A stretch of DNA of 64,000 nucleotides from Chitinophaga sp. XS-30 (GCF_008086345.1 NZ_CP043006.1:1982032-2046031), one strand, 5' to 3'. Numbered from the stretch's first letter, positions 26,380 through 36,380 are shown. Notes: generated from the letters alone by a model not told the origin. Numbers and translations are program-made.

Positions 26380-27819
26380 TTATTGCTTCTTGAACCGGTC
26401 ATTCCCGCCAACGATATCAAACCCGTTCCCGCCTTTTTCAAAACGCAGCACGAAAGAAAAATCCAGCACGAAGAACTCATGATGGCTGGTAAAATACATG
26501 GCGACCGGCTCTCCGCCATCTATGCTGATGTGCAGTTGTCCGTTGACCAATGTGGTCACCAGCGTGGTATTCCCCAGCTTGTAAGTGCCGGTATATTGCT
26601 GCAAAGTGTCCGCAGGCACTTGTATGGGCTTCATTTTCCGGGGCTGGTAGAAATCACTCCAACCATAAGTGCGCCCGATGCTCCTGATCACCTCCCAGGC
26701 CACATCAAAATTATCCGAATTCACCATGATCACGAATCCAAAGCCATCATCCAGACTGCCGTAATAGGTGCTGCGGAAACCTTCATTTCCGCCGTTGTGA
26801 CTAAAGTAGCTGTGCTGTTTTTCTTTCAGGATGAATACGCCCAGTGCGGCCGATTTATCGATATACGGCGTCAGGCGTGTTTTGGTCATCGCAGGAGAGA
26901 GTACTTTGGAGGATTTGCCTGCATAGGAAAGTTGTGTTTCGATGATGTATTTAGAAAGATCGGTTGGTGTTGTCCATAATCCCGCGGCAGCCATTTCAGG
27001 GTAAGTGTGGTATTTCCCCGGTACGGGTTTCCCGTTGGGTTTGTAGGCAGTGGCCAGCCACGCTTTCTTATCTGCCGGCGCGGGCTGGGTGTAGAAGCTT
27101 CCGGTCATGCCCAACGGGTCGAGCACCTCGCGTTGCAGGAACGCATCATATTTTTCACCGGTGATCTCCGTGAGCATCAGTTGCGAGACGGTAGTGCCGC
27201 CACCGGAATACTGCATCCGTTTGCCAGGTGCGAAGGCGGGTTTGACTTCCGGGGAGTTGGCGGGCTTCCGGCCGCTGAGGATCTGCACAACAGCAGGCAG
27301 CGTATCCGTGGACGTATATCCGCGGAAACCATGCACGGTAAGCCCGGCCGTATGGCTGAGCAGGTTCCGCATGGTGATCCTGCCGGAGTCTGCGGATGGA
27401 TGCCAGCTTTTAAGGTAAGTATTGATATCCTCGTCCAGGTCCAGCCGCTGCTGTTCCGCCAGTTTCAATATTGCCATACCATTCAGTGACTTGCTGATAG
27501 ACGCTGCCTGGAAAAGCGTTTGAGGCGTTACCGGTCTTTTTTCTTCCACATCCGCCCAACCATACCCGCGTGCCCATTCGATCTGGTAATCCCGGATAAC
27601 GGCAATGCTGATGCCGGGAGTTTTGTAATGGCGCATGCGCTCCTGCAACGTCCATTTAACAGGCGGCTGGCCTTCCAGTTCAGCCCAGCTGGCGAGATTG
27701 TTTTCTACCTGCTTTATTTTGTCCTCTACTTCTTTAGTGTATTGCTGTGCCGTTGCAGGGATGTACATACAGGCCAGCAGCAGGGGGAGGATGAAGAGTT
27801 CTGGTTTTAACATAGCCAT
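26380..27819 (-). CDS. Serine hydrolase of the beta-lactamase / class C penicillin-binding family
   Basis: A 479-aa exported serine hydrolase. Signal peptide about 1-24 (ending ATA). The class C catalytic motifs are present: Ser107-x-x-Lys110 in ASISKSLNG, Tyr204 in MQYSGGG and HNGGNEGF as the third box. A C-terminal beta domain of about 90 residues (from YTGTYKLGNT) is common in this family. Substrates range from beta-lactams to peptides and esters and cannot be read here. The start could be 27819 or 27813. It is divergent from the rRNA methyltransferase gene. Confidence 0.87.
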   Translation of the reverse strand: MAMLKPELFILPLLLACMYIPATAQQYTKEVEDKIKQVENNLASWAELEGQPPVKWTLQERMRHYKTPGISIAVIRDYQIEWARGYGWADVEEKRPVTPQTLFQAASISKSLNGMAILKLAEQQRLDLDEDINTYLKSWHPSADSGRITMRNLLSHTAGLTVHGFRGYTSTDTLPAVVQILSGRKPANSPEVKPAFAPGKRMQYSGGGTTVSQLMLTEITGEKYDAFLQREVLDPLGMTGSFYTQPAPADKKAWLATAYKPNGKPVPGKYHTYPEMAAAGLWTTPTDLSKYIIETQLSYAGKSSKVLSPAMTKTRLTPYIDKSAALGVFILKEKQHSYFSHNGGNEGFRSTYYGSLDDGFGFVIMVNSDNFDVAWEVIRSIGRTYGWSDFYQPRKMKPIQVPADTLQQYTGTYKLGNTTLVTTLVNGQLHISIDGGEPVAMYFTSHHEFFVLDFSFVLRFEKGGNGFDIVGGNDRFKKQ

Positions 27820-27887
27820 AAACTACACTTTTTCCGCCATTGATTTCCGGAGTTGTGATGAACGGGGCGCTTTATGGTGCGAACAAT

Positions 27888-27895
27888 TATCTTTG
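27888..27895 (+). promoter_or_regulatory. Candidate -7 box of the rRNA methyltransferase gene
   Basis: TATCTTTG matches TAnnTTTG exactly and ends 4 bases before the chosen ATG at 27900, which would make the transcript essentially leaderless. No TTG lies at the expected -33 distance. Confidence 0.5.
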
Positions 27896-27899
27896 CCTG

Positions 27900-29069
27900 A
27901 TGACGCGCTGGGAAAACTATATTATTGCTGCCGAAAAGATCATACAGGGGTACAACGGCACACTGCCGCTCCACCATTACCTGAAAACCTTTTTCAAAGC
28001 GCATCCGCATATGGGGAGCCGGGACAGGAAAAGGGTGCAGCAACTGGTGTATCATTACTTCCGTATAGGCCGCCTGGAAGCGGCTTTGCCCTTGCGTGAA
28101 AGAATACTGCTCGGCACTTTCCTCTGTGAACAGTCGCATGATGAACTGCTGGCTTTTTTCAAGCCGGAGTGGAATGATGCAGTATCTCTGCCCTTGAAGA
28201 AAAAGCTGGCGCAGACAGGTGGTGGCAGCCATACGCTCCGGCATCTTGCGGAGACGATATTCCCTTTTTCCGCGCATCTGTCCGGCGGCATCGATCCGGA
28301 TATTTTTTCCTTTTCTTTTCTGCAGCAGCCGAAATTATTTATCCGCATGCGGCCGGGGAAAGAAGCCGCCATACGTCGTTTGACGGATAATGCCGAAATG
28401 ATCGGGACAAATACGCTGGCCTTCCCCAATGGCACAAAAATAGAAACGCTTATCCCGGATAAAAGCTGGTATGAGGTGCAGGACCTGTCCTCACAGGAAA
28501 CCGGGCTTCGCTTCCGGCCGAAAGCCGGGGAGCATTGGTGGGATTGTTGTGCGGCCAGCGGAGGGAAATCCATTCTCCTGCACGATCTGCAGCCCTCCAT
28601 TCATCTTTTTGCCAGCGATGTCCGCGCCAGCATTATCGAAAACCTGCGCAAACGCTTTGCGGAAGCCGGTATCAAAAATTATAACGCAAAAGTGATCGAC
28701 CTCACGGGTCCCGGTTTACAAGCTTCACTGCCGCGCACCCGCTTCCCGGGGATCATCCTGGACGCGCCTTGCAGCGGTTCCGGTACCTGGGGCCGCACGC
28801 CGGAGAACCTGTGTTATTTCCGGGAGGAACAGATCGCAGCCTATGCCGCGCTTCAGCGGCAGATCGCGCGGAACGTGGCGCCCTATGTTGCACCTGGCGG
28901 CACACTCATTTATATCACCTGTTCGGTTTTCAGAGAGGAAAATGAAGAGACTGTGGCGTTCATCGAAAAGGAATGCGGATTGACAGTAGTGGAAAGCGGA
29001 GTGATCAGCGGATATCAGCGGCAGGCGGATACGATGTTCATTGCGGTGTTTGAGCGGAAGAATGTTTGA
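27900..29069 (+). CDS. RsmB/NOP2/Sun-family RNA (cytosine-5) methyltransferase
   Basis: SAM-dependent methyltransferase that modifies cytosine in rRNA (or tRNA). The 389-aa protein has an N-terminal NusB-like helical region (about 1-120), then the catalytic fold with SAM-binding CCAASGGKSILL, motif IV DAPCSGSGTWGRTPE and motif VI YITCSVFREENEE; the two Cys residues are the release and nucleophile positions. I choose MTRWENYIIAAEKII at 27900 over an ATG at 27840 because the family begins near this point and a -7 box lies immediately upstream. The exact target nucleotide is not readable. Confidence 0.92.
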   Translation: MTRWENYIIAAEKIIQGYNGTLPLHHYLKTFFKAHPHMGSRDRKRVQQLVYHYFRIGRLEAALPLRERILLGTFLCEQSHDELLAFFKPEWNDAVSLPLKKKLAQTGGGSHTLRHLAETIFPFSAHLSGGIDPDIFSFSFLQQPKLFIRMRPGKEAAIRRLTDNAEMIGTNTLAFPNGTKIETLIPDKSWYEVQDLSSQETGLRFRPKAGEHWWDCCAASGGKSILLHDLQPSIHLFASDVRASIIENLRKRFAEAGIKNYNAKVIDLTGPGLQASLPRTRFPGIILDAPCSGSGTWGRTPENLCYFREEQIAAYAALQRQIARNVAPYVAPGGTLIYITCSVFREENEETVAFIEKECGLTVVESGVISGYQRQADTMFIAVFERKNV

Positions 29070-29122
29070 TCGGGAAGGGAAGGCCGGAAGCAAAAATGAT
29101 CCGGACAACCGCAGGCTCCAAA

Positions 29123-29157
29123 TAAAAAAAAGGGTGCATCGGTCTTGATACACCCTC
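29123..29157 (-). terminator. Rho-independent terminator of mnmA
   Basis: On the minus strand AGGGTGTATC pairs with GATGCACCCT (one G-U pair) around AAGACC, followed by eight T residues. It lies 22 bases past the mnmA stop and shares its design with the hairpin at 6892-6925. Confidence 0.88.
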
Positions 29158-29178
29158 TTCCAGTACAGTATTTTTCGG

Positions 29179-30273
29179 TTACCGGCGGATGATCCCGCCA
29201 GCCAGCACATCATCCCCTTCATAGAAAACGGCAGATTGCCCCGGAGCGATGCCTTTCACCTGTTCGTAAAAATTCACTTTGGCCGTGCCTGCTTCAATGC
29301 CGTTGTACACATTGGCCAGCGCACCTTTATCCTTATACCGGATCTTCACCAGGGCTTCCATCCCTTCGGGAAGATGATCATATTTCACGAAATTGATGCC
29401 GCCGACGTTCATCACGCTGCGGTTCAGCTCATGTTCCTCTCCCAGCACTACGGTATTGGTTTCCGGGATGATCTCGGTCACAAAAACGGGCTTGCCCAGC
29501 GCAATATCCAGCCCTTTCCGCTGCCCGATGGTATAGAAAGGATAGCCTTTATGTTTGCCCACGATCGTGCCGTCCGCCAGCACGAAGTTGCCCCCGTTCA
29601 CTCTTTCTTCCAGCCCGTCCACTTTCCGCTTCAGGAACCCGCGGTAATCATTGTCCGGCACAAAACAGATTTCATAGCTTTCCGCTTTTTTAGCCAGCTC
29701 CGGGTAACCGAAATCCATGGCCATCTGCCGGATCTCCGTTTTGCGGTAAACGCCCAGCGGCAGGAGGGTGCGTTTCACCACATCCTGGTCCAGCCCCCAA
29801 AGCACATAACTCTGGTCCTTCGTCTCATCCACCCCGCGGCTGATCACCCCCCGCCCGTTCTCCACGCGCAGGCGCGCATAGTGCCCGGTGGCAATGAATT
29901 CGCAATCCATGGCATCCGCCCTTTTCATCAACGCGCGCCACTTGATATGGGTATTGCACAGCACACAAGGGTTGGGCGTCCGTCCGGCAATATATTCATC
30001 CACGAAATTGTTGATCACAAAATCGCCGAACTCATCCCTGATATCCAGGATAAAATGCGGAAAACCATGGTGCACGGCAGCCGCACGGGCATCATTGAAA
30101 GAATCCAGGTTGCAGCAGCCCGTTTCCTTTTTGGAAGGACCGGCCGAGGCGTAATCCCAGGTCTTCATGGTGATGCCCACCACTTCATAACCCTGCTCAT
30201 GCAGCATAAGGGCAGTGACCGTACTGTCAATCCCTCCGCTCATGGCTACCAACACTTTTCCATGCTTGCTCAT
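29179..30273 (-). CDS. mnmA: tRNA-specific 2-thiouridylase
   Basis: Thiolates the wobble uridine (U34) of Lys, Glu and Gln tRNAs. The 364-aa protein has the PP-loop SGGIDST (12-18), catalytic Cys103 in TPNPCVLCN, the second catalytic Cys in SYEICFVPDNDY (about 203) and the C-terminal tRNA-binding beta-barrel (GQRKGLDIALGKPVFV onward). Length is standard. The start is at 30273. It has a -7 box 23 bases upstream and its own terminator, and is divergent from the hexuronate operon. Confidence 0.97.
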   Translation of the reverse strand: MSKHGKVLVAMSGGIDSTVTALMLHEQGYEVVGITMKTWDYASAGPSKKETGCCNLDSFNDARAAAVHHGFPHFILDIRDEFGDFVINNFVDEYIAGRTPNPCVLCNTHIKWRALMKRADAMDCEFIATGHYARLRVENGRGVISRGVDETKDQSYVLWGLDQDVVKRTLLPLGVYRKTEIRQMAMDFGYPELAKKAESYEICFVPDNDYRGFLKRKVDGLEERVNGGNFVLADGTIVGKHKGYPFYTIGQRKGLDIALGKPVFVTEIIPETNTVVLGEEHELNRSVMNVGGINFVKYDHLPEGMEALVKIRYKDKGALANVYNGIEAGTAKVNFYEQVKGIAPGQSAVFYEGDDVLAGGIIRR

Positions 30274-30295
30274 CTTTTCATGCTTGTTAAGGCTG

Positions 30296-30303
30296 CAAAA
30301 TTA
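30296..30303 (-). promoter_or_regulatory. Candidate -7 box of mnmA
   Basis: TAATTTTG on the minus strand matches TAnnTTTG exactly, 22 bases upstream of the mnmA ATG. No clear -33 TTG. Confidence 0.45.
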
Positions 30304-30451
30304 CTGAAATCCTGCCAAATGCTTATAGATACTCACAATACGGCTATAGATCGGCCATTTTTGCAAAATCTTTGCTAATTTGTCAAAAATCCGGATTGCT
30401 AATTATATATTTATCGATGATTAGCTATGTTATTTAATAAATTTTCCATGC

Positions 30452-31960
30452 ATGCTGCCTAGACTTAACAGACAACACGTTGTGAACCATCCCGCTTTGG
30501 GAATATCAGAAGATCATTTTCAATATCCTGAAAAAGTGCTGCAATTCGGTACCGGCGTATTGTTACGCGGACTGGTGGATTACCTGGTGGACAAGGCCAA
30601 TAAAAAAGGCCTCTTTTCCGGCCGGATCGTTGTGATCAAATCCACCGAAGGGGAAGCCGGCGCTTTTGCCGCGCAGGACGGACTTTTTACCACGCACATC
30701 AAGGGTGTGGCGCAGGGGAAGCCTGTTGATCAGTACCTGGTGAACGCTTCTATTAGCCGCGTATTGCAATCGAATGCAGAATGGGAGGCCATTCTGGAAA
30801 CGGTTGCCCAGCCAGCATTGGAGATCATCGTTTCGAATACCACGGAAGTAGGCATTCAATATGTGGAAGAGGATATCGCCGCTGGTGTACCGGCATCTTA
30901 TCCCGGCAAGCTGCTCGCCTTGCTGTATGAGCGCTACCGCAGGTTCAACGGGGACCCGGGGAAAGGCTTCGTGATCATCCCCACGGAACTGGTGGTGGAT
31001 AACGGTCAGCTGCTGCAGGAGATCGTGCTCAAACTGGCGGCATTCAACAAGCTGCCGGAAGAGTTTGTCAGCTGGATCAAAACGGCCAATCGTTTTTGCA
31101 GTTCACTGGTAGACCGGATCGTGCCGGGGAAGCCGAAAAACCTCAGCGAATGCTGGAAGGAAGCGGGTTATGAAGATGAACTGTGGATCGATGCGGAACC
31201 TTTTCTGCTCTGGGCTATCGAAGGTGACGCGGCGGTTGCAGAAAAACTCTCGTTTCAGCAGGCGGATGAAAGGATGCTGATTGCGCCGAGCATTACGCCT
31301 TACCGTGAGCAGAAACTCCGCATCCTGAACGGCAGCCATACCGCCGCCGTTTGCCTCGGTTATCTCTCGGGGCTGAATACGGTGTACGAATGCATGCAGG
31401 ACGCCTTCATGAATAACTTCTTTAAAAAGGCGGTCATGGAAGAGATACTGCCTACGCTTTCCGCACTGGGTCCGCAAACGGCCCGGTTTGCGCAGGATGT
31501 GCTGGACCGTTTCGCCAATCCTTCCATAGAACATAAACTGCTCAGCATAACTTTCCAGACGAGTTCCAAGATGAATGCGCGCAATGTGCAGACCATCCTC
31601 CGGTATCACGATGCAAAAGGGCTGCTGCCCGAAAGCATCTGCCTGGGTTTTGCCGCCACATTGCTGTTCCTCAAACCGGCGCAGGAAGTGAATGGAAAGT
31701 TCAAAGGAGAGCGCAAGGGTGAATATTATGGTATCAATGATGACAACGCCGCCGTATTCGCAAAATACTGGCAGGCCGTTTCATCGCCGGAGTATGCGGA
31801 GGTTGCGGCAATGGTGAATGCTGTTTGCGGGGACAGGAAACTATGGGAAACTGATCTCGCCAAACTGCCGGGCTTCACGGATGCAGTGGCCGGCCACCTG
31901 ACAGGTATGATGAAACACGGCGTTAAGGCATACATCGCCAATTATTCCAGGGTTATATAA
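30452..31960 (+). CDS. uxaB: Tagaturonate reductase (altronate oxidoreductase)
   Basis: NADH-dependent reduction of D-tagaturonate to D-altronate, step two of galacturonate breakdown. The 502-aa protein is of the long-chain mannitol-dehydrogenase family, with the nucleotide-binding start VLQFGTGVLLRGLVDYLVD, EIIVSNTTEVGI, and catalytic-domain segments KLRILNGSHTAAVCLGYL and FITFQTSSKMNARN-like FQTSSKMNARNV. It is first in a five-gene operon with uxaC, kdgK, eda and a transporter. UxuB (fructuronate reductase) is a relative, but length and the presence of uxaA support UxaB. Confidence 0.9.
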   Translation: MLPRLNRQHVVNHPALGISEDHFQYPEKVLQFGTGVLLRGLVDYLVDKANKKGLFSGRIVVIKSTEGEAGAFAAQDGLFTTHIKGVAQGKPVDQYLVNASISRVLQSNAEWEAILETVAQPALEIIVSNTTEVGIQYVEEDIAAGVPASYPGKLLALLYERYRRFNGDPGKGFVIIPTELVVDNGQLLQEIVLKLAAFNKLPEEFVSWIKTANRFCSSLVDRIVPGKPKNLSECWKEAGYEDELWIDAEPFLLWAIEGDAAVAEKLSFQQADERMLIAPSITPYREQKLRILNGSHTAAVCLGYLSGLNTVYECMQDAFMNNFFKKAVMEEILPTLSALGPQTARFAQDVLDRFANPSIEHKLLSITFQTSSKMNARNVQTILRYHDAKGLLPESICLGFAATLLFLKPAQEVNGKFKGERKGEYYGINDDNAAVFAKYWQAVSSPEYAEVAAMVNAVCGDRKLWETDLAKLPGFTDAVAGHLTGMMKHGVKAYIANYSRVI

Positions 31961-31968
31961 GCAGCGTT

Positions 31969-33363
31969 ATGAGAACATTTCTTTCCGAAGATTTTCTGTT
32001 ACAAACGGAAACGGCTAAACGATTATATTTTGATTATGCGAAGGATATGCCGGTGATCGATTATCATAATCATCTCCCGCCGGACGAGATCGCAGCGGAC
32101 CGGAAGTTTTCCAGTCTCACGGAGGCCTGGCTGAAAGGCGATCATTATAAATGGCGCGCCATGCGGGCCAACGGTGTGCATGAGGACCTGATCACCGGGG
32201 CGGCAGGCGACTGGGAAAAGTTCAAAGCCTGGGCGGAAACCGTGCCTTACACCATGCGTAACCCGCTTTATCACTGGACGCATATGGAACTGCGCAACCC
32301 CTTCGGCATCACGGAAATACTGAACGGCGATAACGCGAAAAAGATATATGATGCCTGTAATGCGCAGTTGCCGCAGCTAAGCACAAAGGCGCTGTTACAG
32401 CATTTCAAGGTAGATGCCCTCTGCACAACGGATGACCCCTGCGATTCGCTGGAGCATCACACGGCTGTTCGGGAACAGGGATTTGCCACGAAGGTATTGC
32501 CCACCTTCCGGCCGGATAAGGCCATGGGAGTGGAAGATCCCGCGGCGTTTAAAGCGTATTTGCAACAGCTCGGCGCCGCTGCCGATATCGATATCAACAG
32601 CTACGCTGCTTTGCTGGAAGCGCTGAAAAAACGTCACGACTATTTTCATGCCCGGGGTGGACGGCTTTCCGATCACGGTCTTTCTTTCTTTATGCAGGAA
32701 GACTTCACGGAATCCGCGCTCGAAGAAGCATTTAAAACATTGATGGCAGGCCGGCAACTCGATGCCAAAGCAACGGCCATGTTCAAATCCGGAACGCTGC
32801 ATTTCATCTGTACCTGGAACCACGAAAAGGGATGGGCGCAGCAGTTCCACGCAGGCGCGCTGCGGAACAACAATTCCCGGCTGCTGCAACGCATCGGCGC
32901 GGATGCCGGTGTGGATTCTATCGGGGACTGGCCCATGGCCGAAGCCATGAGCCGTTTCTTTGACGGACTGGACAAACAGGGAAAACTGGCAAAAACGATC
33001 GTGTACAACCTGAACCCTGCTCATAATGAAGTGTATGCGACCATGATGGGCAATTTCCAGGATGGAAGCGTAGCCGGCAAAATGCAGTTCGGCTCCGGAT
33101 GGTGGTTCCTGGACCAGAAAGACGGCATGGAAAAACAGATGAACGCGCTCAGCAATATGGGCCTGCTCAGCAGGTTCGTGGGTATGCTCACGGATTCGCG
33201 CAGCTTCCTGTCCTATTCCCGCCATGAGTATTTCAGGAGAATATTGTGTAATTTGATCGGCCATGATGTAGAGAACGGGGAACTGCCGGCCGATGAAAAA
33301 TGGCTGGGCAAAATGGTACAGGATATCGCATACAATAACGCCAAAGCCTATTTTAATTTTTAA
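31969..33363 (+). CDS. uxaC: Glucuronate/galacturonate isomerase
   Basis: Isomerises D-galacturonate to tagaturonate (and D-glucuronate to fructuronate). The 464-aa protein is an amidohydrolase-fold member with metal motif MPVIDYHNHLPP near residue 30, then TTDDPCDSLEHH and LTDSRSFLSYSRHEYFRR. Length is that of the family. It begins 8 bases after uxaB and its stop codon shares a base with the kdgK start (TAATG), so translation is coupled. Confidence 0.96.
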   Translation: MRTFLSEDFLLQTETAKRLYFDYAKDMPVIDYHNHLPPDEIAADRKFSSLTEAWLKGDHYKWRAMRANGVHEDLITGAAGDWEKFKAWAETVPYTMRNPLYHWTHMELRNPFGITEILNGDNAKKIYDACNAQLPQLSTKALLQHFKVDALCTTDDPCDSLEHHTAVREQGFATKVLPTFRPDKAMGVEDPAAFKAYLQQLGAAADIDINSYAALLEALKKRHDYFHARGGRLSDHGLSFFMQEDFTESALEEAFKTLMAGRQLDAKATAMFKSGTLHFICTWNHEKGWAQQFHAGALRNNNSRLLQRIGADAGVDSIGDWPMAEAMSRFFDGLDKQGKLAKTIVYNLNPAHNEVYATMMGNFQDGSVAGKMQFGSGWWFLDQKDGMEKQMNALSNMGLLSRFVGMLTDSRSFLSYSRHEYFRRILCNLIGHDVENGELPADEKWLGKMVQDIAYNNAKAYFNF

Positions 33364-34361
33364 TGGAACCGGTAAGAGTAATCACATTCGGAGAGATATT
33401 ATTACGCCTTTCCCCGGAATGGGCTAAACAGCAGGCCGCGCTCTTTGTAGGCGGTGCTGAAGCCAATGTGGCTGCGGCACTGGCAACATGGGGCAACAAA
33501 GTGGCCTATATCAGCAAAGTGCCGGAAAATGGTTTATCCAGGCAGATATTGCAGCAATTGGAGCAGACAGGCATATCTACAGACAGGATGTTATGGGGAG
33601 GGGACCGCATCGGTGCGTATTATCTTGCACAGGGCGCGGACCTGAAGCATGCGGAAGTGGTTTATGATCGCAAATATTCTTCCTTCAGCGAAATAAAACC
33701 CGGCACAGTGGATTGGGATGCGCTGCTGGGAGATGCGGAATGGTTCCACTGGAGCGCCATTTCCCCTGCACTGAACGCCGATGCCGCAATGATCTGCAAA
33801 GAAGTGCTGGAGGCCGCTACACGGAAGGGGATGACGATCTCGACAGATCTCAACTACCGCAGCAAGCTCTGGAAATACGGACAGTCCCCCTTGCAGGTAA
33901 TGCCGGAACTGACGAAGTATTGCCACCTCATTATGGGGAATATCTGGGCGGCGAATATGATGCTGGGCACACCGCTGGATGAAGCGGCCATTGCCGTTGA
34001 CCGGAAAGAACAATACCTGGAAGCCGCCAAAGCCGCTGCAGCGGACATCATCCGCGCATTCCCGAAATGCGATCGCGTAGCCTTCACATTCCGTTTTTCC
34101 GCCGCGCCGTCCCACAACCTTTACTATGCGGTGTACTGGAAGGGTGGCGAACTTTTTGTGTCCAAACAATATGAAACGAATGAAGTGGTGGACAGGGTAG
34201 GGAGCGGCGATTGTTTTATGGCGGGTTTGATACACGCCAACCTGAATGGCTATACGGAACAGGAAACAATTTCCTTTGCCGCCGCAGCTGCCTACAGCAA
34301 ACTGTTCGTGACCGGTGATTTTAATTTGACAACCAGAGAGACCATCTCGCAACTGATGTAA
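33363..34361 (+). CDS. kdgK: 2-keto-3-deoxygluconate kinase (PfkB family)
   Basis: Phosphorylates KDG to KDPG, the point where the two uronate branches meet. The 332-aa PfkB-type kinase has the N-terminal glycine motif (VGGAEANVAAALATWG) and the C-terminal catalytic motif RVGSGDCFMAG with the catalytic Asp. It is sandwiched between uxaC (overlap) and eda (1-base gap), which makes KDG its most likely substrate. Confidence 0.92.
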   Translation: MEPVRVITFGEILLRLSPEWAKQQAALFVGGAEANVAAALATWGNKVAYISKVPENGLSRQILQQLEQTGISTDRMLWGGDRIGAYYLAQGADLKHAEVVYDRKYSSFSEIKPGTVDWDALLGDAEWFHWSAISPALNADAAMICKEVLEAATRKGMTISTDLNYRSKLWKYGQSPLQVMPELTKYCHLIMGNIWAANMMLGTPLDEAAIAVDRKEQYLEAAKAAAADIIRAFPKCDRVAFTFRFSAAPSHNLYYAVYWKGGELFVSKQYETNEVVDRVGSGDCFMAGLIHANLNGYTEQETISFAAAAAYSKLFVTGDFNLTTRETISQLM

Positions 34362-34362
34362 T

Positions 34363-35025
34363 ATGGCACCACATCCTGATACCGTTATCAAGGCATTTGA
34401 GCAAACCGGCGTTATACCCGTTTTTTATCACGATAGTGCGGAGATCAGCGCCGAAGTGCTGAAAGCCTGCTACGAAGGCGGCATCCGGGTATTTGAATTT
34501 ACCAACAGGGGGGAGAACGCAAGACATAATTTTTCGGTGTTGCGCGATCTGAAGACCACCTCTATGCCGGACCTTTACCTCGGTATCGGCACCATCAAAA
34601 ATGCTGCGGAAGCAAAACAATTCATCGACATCGGCGCGGATTTTATTGTCAGTCCCGTTGTAGATGCTGAAACGGGGGCTTACTGCAAGGAACAGAACGT
34701 ATTATGGATTCCCGGCTGCATGACGCCTACCGAGATATCCGTTGCGGAAAAAAGCGGCGCGCCGCTGGTTAAATTGTTCCCGGGAAGCGCACTGGGCCCT
34801 GGTTTCGTGAAAGCGATCAAACCACTATTCCCTGCCATGAAATTTATGCCAACAGGAGGTGTGGAGCCTGAAAAAGAAAATCTGAAATCATGGTTTGATG
34901 CCGGCGTGGTATGCGTGGGCATGGGATCCAATCTCCTGTCAAAATCACTCATTGAAAACAAAGACTGGGCGGGGCTGACCGCAAAATTTGCGCAAACGAT
35001 TGCATTTATCAGGGCATTAGTGTAA
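34363..35025 (+). CDS. eda: KDPG aldolase (2-keto-3-deoxy-6-phosphogluconate aldolase)
   Basis: Splits KDPG into pyruvate and glyceraldehyde-3-phosphate. The 220-aa TIM-barrel shows the class I Schiff-base lysine in LVKLFPGSALGPGF, the WIPGCMTPTEI loop and the phosphate-binding FMPTGGVEPE. It sits one base after kdgK and 39 bases before the MFS transporter. Confidence 0.95.
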   Translation: MAPHPDTVIKAFEQTGVIPVFYHDSAEISAEVLKACYEGGIRVFEFTNRGENARHNFSVLRDLKTTSMPDLYLGIGTIKNAAEAKQFIDIGADFIVSPVVDAETGAYCKEQNVLWIPGCMTPTEISVAEKSGAPLVKLFPGSALGPGFVKAIKPLFPAMKFMPTGGVEPEKENLKSWFDAGVVCVGMGSNLLSKSLIENKDWAGLTAKFAQTIAFIRALV

Positions 35026-35064
35026 TTTGAACGGAGATTAAGTATTTATCCTAAATAATCTGAA

Positions 35065-36357
35065 ATGAATTCCACAATTGTTGGCCGGTACCGCTGGCGC
35101 GTAGTTGCTTTATTGTTTTTTGCAACGACCATTAACTACATCGACCGGCAGGTAATAGGATTGTTGAAACCTATGCTGGAAATAGAATTTAACTGGAGTG
35201 AAAGTGAATATGGCAGGATCGTGATGATCTTCTCTGCCTGTTATGCCGTAGGCCTTTTGATTTTCGGGAGATTTGTAGACAAGGTGGGAACCAAGGTCGG
35301 CTACACGGTATCGATCGTAGTCTGGAGTATTGCGGCAGTGGGGCATGCCTTCGCAAAATCCACTTTCGGCTTCGCTATGGCCAGGGGATGGCTCGGCCTG
35401 GGGGAGGCAGGCAACTTTCCGGTGGCTATTAAATCAGTAGCCGAATGGTTCCCTAAAAAAGAACGTGCGCTGGCTACGGGAATATTTAACTCCGGCGCCA
35501 ATATCGGCGCAGTGGCCGCACCGGCTATCGTGCCCTGGCTTGCAGGCGCCTACGGATGGCAGCAGGCTTTTATCTGGACCGGTGTGATCGGTTTCGTATG
35601 GCTGGCTTTCTGGCTGGTGATGTACGAGATACCTTCCCGTCATAAAAAAATATCCAAAGCAGAATTTGATTATATCCACAGCGATCAGGTGGCTGGCGAT
35701 CCCGCTGTAAAAGTAAAGGTACCCTGGATCAAGCTGTTCAGTATCCGGCAGACCTGGGCATTCCTGTTTGGTAAATTGCTGACCGACCCTATCTGGTGGT
35801 TCTTCCTGTTCTGGCTGCCCTCTTATTTCTCCACCACCTTTAATCTCGATATGAAGAACATCGGCCTGCCGCTGATCGTAGTGTACACCGCTACCACCAT
35901 CGGCAGCATCGGAGGAGGTTATCTTTCCGGATGGTTCATCAATAAGGGATGGCCGGTATTCAAGGCGAGAAAAGTATCCATGCTGATCTTTGCGATTTGT
36001 GTAGTGCCGATCATGGCTGCACGGTATGTGGACAATATGTGGCTGGTGGTAGCCCTGATCAGTCTGGCTGCGGCTGCACACCAGGCGTGGTCCGCCAATA
36101 TCTTTACCACAGCATCTGACATGTTCCCGAAAGAAGCCGTAAGTTCTGTTGTAGGGATCGGCGGTATGGCCGGATCTATTGGCGGGATGTTATTCCCCAT
36201 CGTGGTGGGCGCTTTGCTGGATCATTACAAGGCGCTGGGCAATATTGAAGGTGGATATAACGTGTTATTTCTCATCTGCGGGGTAATGTATCTCGTTGCC
36301 TGGCTGATGATGCACATCTTCGCACCGAAGATGGAGCAGGTGACCATAAAAAGCTGA
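35065..36357 (+). CDS. MFS hexuronate transporter (ExuT/ACS family)
   Basis: A 430-aa, 12-segment major facilitator of the anion:cation symporter group. It starts with the family motif ATTINYIDRQVIGLL and has the loop 2-3 motif GRFVDKVGTKVG and GLGEAGNFPVAIKSVAEWFPKKERALATG-type sequence (in pieces). This group imports galacturonate and glucuronate. As last gene of the hexuronate operon it most likely takes up these acids. It ends at a bidirectional terminator. Confidence 0.9.
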   Translation: MNSTIVGRYRWRVVALLFFATTINYIDRQVIGLLKPMLEIEFNWSESEYGRIVMIFSACYAVGLLIFGRFVDKVGTKVGYTVSIVVWSIAAVGHAFAKSTFGFAMARGWLGLGEAGNFPVAIKSVAEWFPKKERALATGIFNSGANIGAVAAPAIVPWLAGAYGWQQAFIWTGVIGFVWLAFWLVMYEIPSRHKKISKAEFDYIHSDQVAGDPAVKVKVPWIKLFSIRQTWAFLFGKLLTDPIWWFFLFWLPSYFSTTFNLDMKNIGLPLIVVYTATTIGSIGGGYLSGWFINKGWPVFKARKVSMLIFAICVVPIMAARYVDNMWLVVALISLAAAAHQAWSANIFTTASDMFPKEAVSSVVGIGGMAGSIGGMLFPIVVGALLDHYKALGNIEGGYNVLFLICGVMYLVAWLMMHIFAPKMEQVTIKS

Positions 36358-36380
36358 TCTTCGTTTATATGAACAACAAA

